The notes beneath the pieces are model-generated. The model searched no databases and was not told the origin of the DNA. It saw only the letters and a list, made by a program, of their open reading frames with translations. From contig DLOY01000020.1 of assembly GCA_002478545.1 (NCBI GenBank), positions 5,181 to 11,659 on the forward strand: 6,479 nt of DNA, given 5' to 3'. Origin of the DNA: Micrococcales bacterium UBA7472 (GTDB taxonomy: Bacteria > Actinomycetota > Actinomycetes > Actinomycetales > Microbacteriaceae). Position numbers and translations under genes: made by a program. Shown here piece after piece: positions 1-6,216 of the stretch (positions within the stretch are counted from its first letter, which is position 1; each line of letters opens with the position of its first letter).

Positions 1-132
1 TGGGCCGTACTCCTTGCGCAGTGCCATTAGGCCTGGCATCTCCTGCTCTGCCAGACGAATCTGGTGTCTACCAGACTCTGCGAGGGAAAGGTCAGCGACC
101 TTGAAATCAAATTGGGTAATTGTCTGGCTCAT
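1..132 (-). CDS. ahcY: Adenosylhomocysteinase, N-terminal fragment (cut by window edge)
   Basis: Reading from the ATG at 132 toward position 1 gives 44 codons that run off the window. The peptide begins MSQTITQFDFKVADLSLAES and continues to LMALRKEYGP. The block F-D-F-K-V-A-D-L-S-L-A, then G-R, then A-E-x-E-M-P-G-L-M-A-L-R is the characteristic N-terminus of S-adenosyl-L-homocysteine hydrolase. This cytoplasmic NAD-dependent enzyme splits S-adenosylhomocysteine into adenosine and homocysteine and so recycles the by-product of methylation. The start is supported by an AAAGAGG Shine-Dalgarno sequence (minus strand, 138-144) five bases upstream. The gene starts 23 nt after the manB stop, so it is probably transcribed with manB. 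The active-site and NAD-binding regions lie outside the window, so integrity cannot be judged. Identification rests on recalled family sequence and is strong for such a short piece. Confidence 0.9.
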   Translation of the reverse strand, partial: MSQTITQFDFKVADLSLAESGRHQIRLAEQEMPGLMALRKEYGP

Positions 133-155
133 ATGTGCCTCTTTCGATGATCGAT

Positions 156-1556
156 TCAAAGATTGCGTATTGCTTTGATTGCTTTGTCTCGAATCTCAAC
201 CATCGAGGCCTCGTGGCTGGACTCCACATTAAGTCTAAGCAATGGTTCGGTGTTTGAGGGACGAATATTTGCCCACCACCAGACATTTTCTGAGGCAAAA
301 CTAAATGTGGTGCCGTCAAAAACCTCTTCGGTTGCACCAACCAGCACTTCACGAACGCGTTGCAGGGCCGCATCGCGATCCTCAACCGTGGAGTTGATCT
401 CGCCAGAGGCAAAGTACGGGGTGAATCGCTGGCCCAGGGAAGAGGCAAGTTCTCCCGAACCCGCCAGTTCTGCAACCAGGTGCATTGCAGCGAGCATGCC
501 GTTGTCTGCACCCCAGAAGTCCCTGAAGTAGTAGTGGGCGGAGTGCTCGCCACCGAATACTGCACCTGTTTCAGCCATCGCATCCTTAATCAGTGAGTGA
601 CCGACTTTGGTTCTAAATGGCTTTGCTCCACACTGCGCGATAACTTCCTCGACAGAGCGCGAGGTCAGCGCGTTGTGAATGACTGTGATCTCGCCCTCAC
701 CAAGTGCTTGAACGCGCTCGATCTCTCGCTTGGCGACGATTGCGGCAACCGCCGATGGGCTAATGGCCTGGCCTTTTTCGTCGATTGCAAAGCAGCGATC
801 TGCATCACCGTCGAAGGCGAGACCCAGATCAGCTCCGTGCTCTAGGACTGCGCGCTGAAGATCAACCAGGTTCTTGGAATCAAGCGGGTTTGCCTCGTGG
901 TTTGGGAAAGTGCCATCGAGTTCGAAGTACATCGGGATAATCTCAAAATCCAATGCCGGTAGACCGGCTGCGGATCCGAATACGGCTGGAACCGTGAGGC
1001 CACCCATACCGTTAGCGGCATCAACGACGATCTTTAGCTTTCTCGCACCTTCTAGCCTTACCAGCGATCGCAGATATTTCACATAGTCCTGCATCACATC
1101 TACCCGAACGCTCTTACCCACGGTTTCAAGCTGATCGATGCCGTTAACTAAGAAGGCCTGTGCGCGCTCAGAAATCCCGCTCAAGCCAGTGTTCATTGAG
1201 ATTCCGCGAGCGCCGGCTCGGGAGAACTTCATGCCGTTGTAAGTTGCTGGGTTGTGGCTGGCAGTGAACATCACCGCTGGCAACTGCATGACTCCCGACG
1301 CATAGTAGGACATGTCGGTGGAGCACAATCCCAAAACCTTTGAGGAAGCTCCGCGCTTGGCGGCACCTTTTGCAAAGCTCGCGGCAAAACGCTCCGAGCT
1401 GTCACGCATGTCATATCCGATGACCAGCTCTTTACCCTCTAGACCCAGCTCGTCGGCAAAACCCGCTCCAAACGCCTCAACGACCTCGTCGGTGAGCTGT
1501 GAACCAACTAAACCACGAACGTCATAGGTCTTTACAAAGTCGCTGAACTGAACCAA
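156..1556 (-). CDS. manB: Phosphomannomutase/phosphoglucomutase
   Basis: This 466-residue protein is a full-length alpha-D-phosphohexomutase, the usual size for bacterial ManB. All four signature loops are present: the phosphoserine loop TASHNP (98-103, Ser100 being the phosphorylated residue), the Mg2+ loop DGDADR (249-254), the sugar-specificity loop GGEHS (335-339) and the phosphate-binding loop starting R-P-S-N-T-E-P (432-438). The enzyme interconverts mannose-6-phosphate and mannose-1-phosphate in the cytosol and feeds GDP-mannose for mannosylated lipids and glycans. GEHS is shared by PMM/PGM enzymes, so glucose phosphates may also be substrates. The N-terminus contains the family block K-x-Y-D-V-R-G. 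The start is a TTG with a strong Shine-Dalgarno sequence; no ATG or GTG is available in frame nearby. The gene lies just upstream of ahcY (23-nt gap), probably as an operon, and is divergent from the small gene at 1604. In mycobacteria a DUF3499-type gene lies on the whiB2 side of manB; it is absent here. Confidence 0.95.
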   Translation of the reverse strand: MVQFSDFVKTYDVRGLVGSQLTDEVVEAFGAGFADELGLEGKELVIGYDMRDSSERFAASFAKGAAKRGASSKVLGLCSTDMSYYASGVMQLPAVMFTASHNPATYNGMKFSRAGARGISMNTGLSGISERAQAFLVNGIDQLETVGKSVRVDVMQDYVKYLRSLVRLEGARKLKIVVDAANGMGGLTVPAVFGSAAGLPALDFEIIPMYFELDGTFPNHEANPLDSKNLVDLQRAVLEHGADLGLAFDGDADRCFAIDEKGQAISPSAVAAIVAKREIERVQALGEGEITVIHNALTSRSVEEVIAQCGAKPFRTKVGHSLIKDAMAETGAVFGGEHSAHYYFRDFWGADNGMLAAMHLVAELAGSGELASSLGQRFTPYFASGEINSTVEDRDAALQRVREVLVGATEEVFDGTTFSFASENVWWWANIRPSNTEPLLRLNVESSHEASMVEIRDKAIKAIRNL

Positions 1557-1561
1557 AGTTT

Positions 1562-1568
1562 TCCTCTT
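1562..1568 (-). promoter_or_regulatory. Shine-Dalgarno site that sets the TTG start of manB
   Basis: The minus strand reads AAGAGGA, then five bases, then TTG GTT CAG. The strength and spacing of this ribosome binding site identify TTG at 1556 as the manB start. The reading frame continues upstream for several codons but offers no ATG or GTG. Confidence 0.75.
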
Positions 1569-1591
1569 AGCTGTAACGAGCAGGGCAAGAA

Positions 1592-1597
1592 TACAAT
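1592..1597 (+). promoter_or_regulatory. Putative -10 element (TACAAT) giving a leaderless transcript for the 1604 gene
   Basis: TACAAT matches the SigA -10 consensus TATAAT at five of six positions and fits the actinobacterial TANNNT rule. It ends six bases before the ATG at 1604, so transcription would be expected to start at or next to the A of the start codon. No Shine-Dalgarno sequence lies at a usable distance, which agrees with a leaderless mRNA. No good -35 box is visible around 1568-1574. On the other strand, TATTCT (1593 to 1588) overlaps it and could be the -10 of manB, giving a shared divergent promoter core; that part is weaker. Confidence 0.45.
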
Positions 1598-1603
1598 GGC
1601 GAC

Positions 1604-1993
1604 ATGGACCAAGGCCCGATTAGCCGCGACCGCCACGGTCGTGGAATGCGGCGTCCACTACCTTCCAAACTCTTTCACCACGGCATCGCCCGCAAACACT
1701 TCTTTGAGGATGTCGTTGCCGAGACCTGTGACTATCTAAAGGAAGCGTTCCCCGAGAAACTGTCCAAGCTCAGCTGGGAAATCGAGGACGTGCCACAGGT
1801 GAGCGAGCAGGAGCCGATCCGACGCTTTTTGGCTAACAAGGAAAAGATGCAGATCACGCTCTACCGAATCCCAATTCAGCGAATTGGAAAGATGCGAATT
1901 AGCGACCCACGGTTGCAAATCGAGCAGGCGGTCATCTCTGCGGCTGCAGCACTAATCGATGCCGACCCCTGGGATTTGATTCACCCGAATTAG
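1604..1993 (+). CDS. Metallopeptidase-family (PF06262/Rv3259-like) protein lacking HExxH
   Basis: The 129-residue protein starts MDQGPISRDRHGRGMRRPLP. The D-R-H-G-R-G-x-R-x-P-L N-terminus, the block F-F-E-D-V-V-A-E-T (34-41), then V-P (63-64) and a beta-strand-like I-T-L-Y-R-x-P (84-90) match the small actinobacterial 'metallopeptidase family' proteins typified by Rv3259, related to the zincin-like PF06262 (DUF1025). In PF06262 the C-terminal helix carries the zinc motif HExxH. Here the equivalent helix reads I-E-Q-A-V-I-S-A-A-A-A-L (106-117), with no histidine and no HExxH. Catalysis by the usual mechanism is therefore unlikely, and the protein may be a structural or binding descendant. No signal peptide or membrane segment is seen, so it is probably cytosolic. 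It is the only full gene of the window on the plus strand. It starts 47 bp from divergent manB and its stop overlaps that of the DUF5719 gene. Substrate and role are unknown. Confidence 0.75.
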   Translation: MDQGPISRDRHGRGMRRPLPSKLFHHGIARKHFFEDVVAETCDYLKEAFPEKLSKLSWEIEDVPQVSEQEPIRRFLANKEKMQITLYRIPIQRIGKMRISDPRLQIEQAVISAAAALIDADPWDLIHPN

Positions 1994-3270
1994 CGAACCA
2001 ATACCCGAATACTCTCTCCGATATTCCGCATCTCGGTTGGTTGAATTACGGCATATCCCGCATTCGATAGAACATGCAAACTCGCCATGAACCCAGATCC
2101 AGCAATCTGCAATGGGCCTCGCTCGACTGGCACGACCAGGCTGGAGCGAGCGGGAACACTCACCGCTTGATTTGTAGTGCTTTCAATGACCACAGCAATT
2201 GGGTCCAGACCTGGGTTTGAAATCAGCAGCGCGGTGCTGCCAGGAGCCTGAAGATAAAGATCTCGCTCAAAAGCTGGGGTTGGTAGCAACCACTCAAAAT
2301 CCACCTTGGGAGAAATCAGGTCGTTTCGAAGAGACAACACCAGCTCTGAGTCGGCTTCAAAACTGATCAGACTCACACCTGCTGGCAGGTTTAGCGATTG
2401 CTCCAGCAAGACTCCCGCAGGTACTCGAATCCGAGTCAACTCGAAGTCCTCAGGGTTGATGGCCTGAAGGTTTAGTTCAACATCCTCAAGACCTGGATTG
2501 AAAACCCTAAGCATCGGGGATTTGATTGCATTTTCTGCAACCAATAGACCCGCAATCGCGCCTTGACTCACTGGCTTGGTGGGTGGAACCAGCGCCACTC
2601 CGGTGGCACTGAGGCCACTGACCTCGCGAAGCTGCATGAACGCGGCAACTGGCAGTCCAGAGGTTTGATAACGAAGCGCAAAGCTCGACTCCGCTGAACT
2701 TAGAGCGACCAGAGAAACGATTTTGTGTTCGCCGGCCGCCAGCGATATTCGATCGGTAGCCACCTCTGACTCCAAGACCAACTCAAGGTCAACCATCAGG
2801 TCAACGTTGTTTGGATTTGCAAGGTGAAGGACGCTTTCGCTACCGGGGCCAGAGTCACCAACGATGAAGTATCCAGAAACCTGCGGCATCGGGCAATAGG
2901 TTGCAGCGAGGCCGCTGAGTCTCTCTCGCGAGATCGCCTGAGTTTGGTTTGCTGAGAGCAGCTTCGTGGACTGCTCTTTACCCTCGACGCTTACAAGTAG
3001 ACCACCGTTTTCTTGAGTCTGTGCATCAGCTCCCCAGAGGTTGAATGTGGCTTTGCCGACTCTTTCGATAGCACCCAAGTCGGTGCCTTGCTCGCCACCT
3101 ATCTCAGCCAATGGCCCGGGACAGTAAGCACTCAGAGGCATCGGATCAACACTTGCAGTTGCCTCAATGGCACCCAGTTCTTTGGGTGCAAGTGGCTTTG
3201 GCACTTGAACTAACGCGAAACCTAACCCCACCAGGGCGAGGTAGCCCAAGATCCTTAGACCTAACTTCAT
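1990..3270 (-). CDS. DUF5719-type membrane-anchored extracytoplasmic protein
   Basis: This 426-residue protein has a short positive N-terminus and one hydrophobic segment (about residues 5-24, L-R-I-L-G-Y-L-A-L-V-G-L-G-F), which is either a signal anchor or an uncleaved signal peptide. The rest looks beta-rich and extracytoplasmic. Only two cysteines occur, each in a C-P-x-P motif (C50-P-G-P and C126-P-M-P), a likely disulfide pair. Three related strand motifs recur: VLHLANPNNVD (147-157), MLRVFNPGLED (253-263) and ALLISNPGLDP (347-357). They suggest repeated Ig-like beta-sandwich domains. Position beside a large family-2 glycosyltransferase and whiB2 matches the DUF5719 proteins of other actinobacteria. 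The start ATG overlaps the glycosyltransferase stop (ATGA) and has a strong AAGGAG site. The function is unknown; a partner or scaffold for envelope glycan assembly is inference from the neighbourhood. No catalytic motif is visible. Confidence 0.75.
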   Translation of the reverse strand: MKLGLRILGYLALVGLGFALVQVPKPLAPKELGAIEATASVDPMPLSAYCPGPLAEIGGEQGTDLGAIERVGKATFNLWGADAQTQENGGLLVSVEGKEQSTKLLSANQTQAISRERLSGLAATYCPMPQVSGYFIVGDSGPGSESVLHLANPNNVDLMVDLELVLESEVATDRISLAAGEHKIVSLVALSSAESSFALRYQTSGLPVAAFMQLREVSGLSATGVALVPPTKPVSQGAIAGLLVAENAIKSPMLRVFNPGLEDVELNLQAINPEDFELTRIRVPAGVLLEQSLNLPAGVSLISFEADSELVLSLRNDLISPKVDFEWLLPTPAFERDLYLQAPGSTALLISNPGLDPIAVVIESTTNQAVSVPARSSLVVPVERGPLQIAGSGFMASLHVLSNAGYAVIQPTEMRNIGESIRVLVR

Positions 3271-5861
3271 CGCTCACTCCTTCGCGAGCGGCGATAGCCT
3301 CGCACCACGGCTGGGGTCGGCAGCGCTAACAGTGCTGCGACCGCCAGGCTCCAGATCAACTCCTGCCTCAGTGGCTGTGGGGTGGAATTAGGTGCTTCGG
3401 AGGAAGCGACCTGGGTTCTCCAGAGCGCTCCAAACTCAGATCGACCAGCGGGCTGCAAAAACTCCATCGAGCCGATAGCGACCTCGGTCTGGGCTTGCAG
3501 CTGTGGATCCGAGGAGTTCAGCAAAATGAAACTGATTCCCAACTGTTGGATCAGGGCTTCGACGCCGTCAGAATTGCCAGCAATCAAGCCGGCACTAAGT
3601 TGAGCAATCTGCTGCGCCGGCAGTTCCGGTTCCAGGTACTTGCTCGCAACGGCCCGCTGCTCAAGTTGAAGGCCATCGCCCCAGACCAATTCCGCCTCAA
3701 TGCTTTCACCCTGACTTAGCTTCAGAGTCAATACATCACCCTGATTAGCCTTGGATTGCGCGACCACTAGGGCGGGCATCAACCTGGATTCTCGTGAATC
3801 CAGGCGCTGAACCGAAACGGACTGCCACGCTGCAAATCCTAGAAATACCGCAAATACCAAGCCTGTGGCAACAGCCACGGGTTTGTTGATCTGAGCGATG
3901 CCAGAGGCTGCTAGGACTAGCGCAATAAGCACTGCAACACCAAGCTGAGCCAGCTGAGAGCTGATCTCGAAATAGCTAACTGCCAGAAGACCAAGGATGA
4001 GGGCGAGGCCTGCAAGCCAGCGTCCGGTTTTCGCTGAAGCCAAACCAGCTGCCAGCAGGGCACCTGCCAACAGCAGAAACACTGACCAGGTTGACAGCGC
4101 GATTGAATTAGCTGGCAATGCAGACCAAGCTGGAATCAGTGCCAGGTTTACGTTGCCCTGATCAAACCAAAACTGAACCCAGGGGTAAAGCACCAAAGCG
4201 CTTGGCACAAGTGCCAACAGTTGCAGGTGCAGACGCCTTGGGTTGATCAGCCCTAAAACAATGAAGTAGAGACTCGCCAACAGAGCCAGACTCGGACTAG
4301 ATACTGAGAGTCCAAAGAGGCTAATTGCACTCAGGCCCGACCAGCGAAGAGCGCGGGCATTGGTGTTGCTCTGCATGGATCTCAGGGCAAATAGCAAAGC
4401 CAGCGGGGCAAATAGGACTGCAGTTAGGGAGACCAGGTTTGCACCCAGCGCGGCCCCAAGAACAAAAGGCGAAAGCGAGTAGCCCAGTCCTACCAGGGTC
4501 CTCAGCCAGGGCTTTTGAATAAAGGCTGCGGCGAACTGCCACGCTACAAAGTAGCCAAGCGTTGGTCCTGCGAATAGCCAAAGTGACACTGCCCAATCCG
4601 AACCGAGCGGGGAAATAGCTGCGAGAGCAAGCAGCACCCAGTTGAAAGGGTCAGTTGGGGCGGCTAATCCAAACCCTGACTGCAACCCAATCGAACCGGT
4701 TTGGCTAAAGATTTCACCAAGGTCGGCGCTAATCGGTGCCAGCCATGGGGTGATAAGAGCTCCCTGCGGCCAAAGTGGGAAACTTGCAATGAGCGGAAGT
4801 AGCGCGAACCAAGCCTGATTGCTCGCAAAGATGCCATTCAGCGGCTTTGGTTCATCAGGCAGTTCTATCAGCGCATCAAGCTTTCGCTGGCGAATTTGTT
4901 TTGTGGTTGCCAGCAAATTTGAAACCGGTATCAACGACCCCAATCCGCGAGTGGTGGCTCGTGCCTGAAGCCTTTGGGAGAGCGTGCCCCAGGCCCAGAG
5001 CCAACCGCGCAGCTGACCAAGAATTCTTCCTGGTCGCTTGGTCCAGAGGTGATAGGGGATGCTGACCAGCGCGATCAATGGCATGACTAGGTAAAGCGCT
5101 AGAACAAATGGAAGTGGCCACAGCGTAGTTGCGGTGTGGATGTGGGCTTTAGCCCGTGCCACATACCTGGATCCACCAATCCAGCTTTTTTCTCGCAAGC
5201 CAGCCAACGAAAGCCCTGCGTGTAACACCCTGGCGCTTGGTTCCACCATCACTCGGTATCCCGCTGCGCGGGCCCTGATGCCCAATTCCAAATCTGAGGC
5301 AAAAAGTGGGGTGTTGTCTTGCACTCCACCAAGTCGATTCCAAGCATCAAGTGCAATCAACATGCCTGCGGTCGAGGTGGCAAGAACATCCGCCAAAGCA
5401 TCATGCTGACCCTGATCGTATTCGTCAGCGACCAGTAGGAAAGGCTTTCCGGTCTTGGTGGCCGTGAGTCCAAGTTGCTGAATTCGACCGGGGTCATCAA
5501 AGTGCAAGAGCTTGGGACCAATGATCGCAACCGAAGGTGAGATTTCGGCCGCTCTACCAAGCTGTTCAAGCGCAGAAACCTCGGCAACGGCATCCTCATG
5601 CAAAAGCCACAGCCAGCCAAAATCCTTAGGCAGGGCATCAATAGCGGCGTTCACCGCAGCCCCAAATTGGATATCCCCCGGAGTGATCAGCTGGAAGCCC
5701 GCTGCCCTTGCGAGCTCCATGGATTCAGAATCCGCAGCGGTTTCAACGACGATTACATGCTTGGGACGCAGCGACTGGGCTGAAAGAGCCGATAGCGATG
5801 CCTTTAGGTAATCAGGTCTGCCGTGGGAAACAACAACAGCCGCTACCGAAAGTGCGGACAT
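3267..5861 (-). CDS. Large multi-domain family-2 glycosyltransferase with membrane and extracytoplasmic domains
   Basis: This is an 864-residue protein. Residues 1 to about 235 form a cytosolic GT-A (GT2) domain: nucleotide-binding strand V-A-A-V-V-V-S-H-G-R-P (6-16), V-I-V-V-E (36-40), the metal/nucleotide motif W-L-L-H-E-D-A (85-91, in the place of DxD), acceptor-side S-D-L-E-L-G-I-R-A-R-A-A-G-Y (189-202) and W-I-G-G-S-R-Y (227-233). A long hydrophobic region follows (about 247-679) with roughly 11-13 predicted membrane segments. Then come a soluble, probably extracytoplasmic stretch (about 680-832), a last membrane helix (about 833-851) and a basic tail R-G-Y-R-R-S-R-R-S-E-R. The donor and acceptor are unknown; the protein probably makes or exports an envelope glycan from an activated sugar. 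The start ATG lies 6 nt after the whiB2 stop and lacks a clear Shine-Dalgarno sequence, so re-initiation is likely. The 3' end overlaps the DUF5719 gene. Annotation as a glycosyltransferase is secure, the specific activity is not. Confidence 0.88.
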   Translation of the reverse strand: MSALSVAAVVVSHGRPDYLKASLSALSAQSLRPKHVIVVETAADSESMELARAAGFQLITPGDIQFGAAVNAAIDALPKDFGWLWLLHEDAVAEVSALEQLGRAAEISPSVAIIGPKLLHFDDPGRIQQLGLTATKTGKPFLLVADEYDQGQHDALADVLATSTAGMLIALDAWNRLGGVQDNTPLFASDLELGIRARAAGYRVMVEPSARVLHAGLSLAGLREKSWIGGSRYVARAKAHIHTATTLWPLPFVLALYLVMPLIALVSIPYHLWTKRPGRILGQLRGWLWAWGTLSQRLQARATTRGLGSLIPVSNLLATTKQIRQRKLDALIELPDEPKPLNGIFASNQAWFALLPLIASFPLWPQGALITPWLAPISADLGEIFSQTGSIGLQSGFGLAAPTDPFNWVLLALAAISPLGSDWAVSLWLFAGPTLGYFVAWQFAAAFIQKPWLRTLVGLGYSLSPFVLGAALGANLVSLTAVLFAPLALLFALRSMQSNTNARALRWSGLSAISLFGLSVSSPSLALLASLYFIVLGLINPRRLHLQLLALVPSALVLYPWVQFWFDQGNVNLALIPAWSALPANSIALSTWSVFLLLAGALLAAGLASAKTGRWLAGLALILGLLAVSYFEISSQLAQLGVAVLIALVLAASGIAQINKPVAVATGLVFAVFLGFAAWQSVSVQRLDSRESRLMPALVVAQSKANQGDVLTLKLSQGESIEAELVWGDGLQLEQRAVASKYLEPELPAQQIAQLSAGLIAGNSDGVEALIQQLGISFILLNSSDPQLQAQTEVAIGSMEFLQPAGRSEFGALWRTQVASSEAPNSTPQPLRQELIWSLAVAALLALPTPAVVRGYRRSRRSER
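3277..3282 (-). promoter_or_regulatory. Ribosome binding site of the DUF5719 gene inside the upstream glycosyltransferase gene
   Basis: The minus strand reads AAGGAG, six bases, then ATGA, where the ATG belongs to the DUF5719 gene and TGA ends the glycosyltransferase. A near-perfect Shine-Dalgarno sequence combined with a 4-nt overlap supports translational coupling and fixes the start. Confidence 0.8.
3783..3804. repeat. Perfect 9-bp inverted repeat with 4-nt loop inside the glycosyltransferase gene
   Basis: CCTGGATTC (3783-3791), TCGT, GAATCCAGG (3796-3804) form an uninterrupted 9-bp stem with a 4-nt loop. It encodes R-L-D-S-R-E-S-R-L (about residues 686-694), right at the boundary between the last membrane segment of the central block and the soluble domain. 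There is no U-tract, so it is not an intrinsic terminator. In mRNA it would be a stable small hairpin. Whether it has a role is unknown. Confidence 0.6.
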
Positions 5862-5867
5862 AGCGAA

Positions 5868-6173
5868 CTAGGCGCGCTTGCGAAGACGGCGACGCTCACG
5901 CTCAGAAAGGCCACCCCAGATTCCAAAGCGCTCGTCGTTCTTCAGTGCATACTCCAGGCACTCCGACTTCACGGTGCACTGAGCGCAAATGCGCTTTGCG
6001 TCGCGAGTTGAGCCACCCTTTTCTGGGAAGAATGCTTCTGGGTCGGTCTGGGAGCAAAGAGCGTCTGCTTGCCAGGCTAGGGGATCGGTCTCGCCATCAC
6101 CGTATGCCCCTGAAACCCCCAGCTTTAGGACATCGATAAACCAGTTTGCAGGCACCTGACCGCGTTGTTCCAT
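5868..6173 (-). CDS. whiB2: WhiB-family Fe-S transcriptional regulator (WhiB2/WhmD type)
   Basis: The 101-residue protein has the four cluster-binding cysteines C40, C63, C66 and C72 in the spacing C-x22-C-x2-C-x5-C. It also has the WhiB turn G-I-W-G-G (84-88) and a basic C-terminus E-R-E-R-R-R-L-R-K-R-A (91-101) that contacts DNA. D-A-L-C-S-Q-T-D-P-E-A-F-F-P-E-K-G-G (37-54) is typical of the WhiB2/WhmD branch, which in mycobacteria and streptomycetes (WhiB) is tied to septation and cell division. WhiB proteins act with the housekeeping sigma factor. The start ATG at 6173 has AGGGA six bases upstream. The gene heads a compact unit with the glycosyltransferase (6-nt gap) and the DUF5719 gene, and is divergent from galE. 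Assignment to the WhiB family is certain; the WhiB2 subtype rests on motif similarity and gene neighbourhood. Confidence 0.93.
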   Translation of the reverse strand: MEQRGQVPANWFIDVLKLGVSGAYGDGETDPLAWQADALCSQTDPEAFFPEKGGSTRDAKRICAQCTVKSECLEYALKNDERFGIWGGLSERERRRLRKRA

Positions 6174-6179
6174 GCCTTT

Positions 6180-6184
6180 TCCCT
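6180..6184 (-). promoter_or_regulatory. Ribosome binding site of whiB2
   Basis: The minus strand reads AGGGA, six bases, ATG. It fixes the start at 6173; no other in-frame ATG lies between it and the conserved cysteine region. Confidence 0.65.
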
Positions 6185-6206
6185 GCCTTCTTGTGAATCT
6201 TGTTTG

Positions 6207-6216
6207 TGTAATTACA
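6207..6216. repeat. 10-bp palindrome TGTAATTACA covering the whiB2 -10 element
   Basis: TGTAATTACA is a perfect palindrome and contains the proposed -10 hexamer of whiB2 on the minus strand. By symmetry the same hexamer is present on the plus strand. It could be an operator or simply a symmetric -10 region; no flanking -35 for the plus direction is visible. Confidence 0.4.

Noticed and set aside
765..778. GGCC-T-GGCC followed by five T, resembling a terminator on the plus strand
   Set aside because: The stem would be 4 bp with a one-base loop, which cannot fold, and it lies in the middle of manB with no plus-strand gene ending there.
597..845. Plus-strand open frame of 82 codons inside manB
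   Set aside because: It is antisense to the Mg2+-loop region of a clearly real manB, and its translation shows no recognisable motif. It is a shadow frame, like the other antisense frames in manB, DUF5719 and the glycosyltransferase.
2594..2607. GCCAC-TCCG-GTGGC inverted repeat inside the DUF5719 gene
   Set aside because: The stem is only 5 bp; repeats of this size are expected by chance in sequence of this length and composition.
3943..3964. Three close copies of AGCTGA
   Set aside because: They encode a leucine/glutamine/serine-rich stretch within a membrane region of the glycosyltransferase and reflect codon use, not a structured repeat array.
5512..5811. 99-codon plus-strand open frame opposite the GT2 catalytic domain
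   Set aside because: The minus-strand protein here carries clear GT2 motifs; the antisense frame is low-complexity, rich in Ser and Ala, and has no promoter or ribosome binding site of note.
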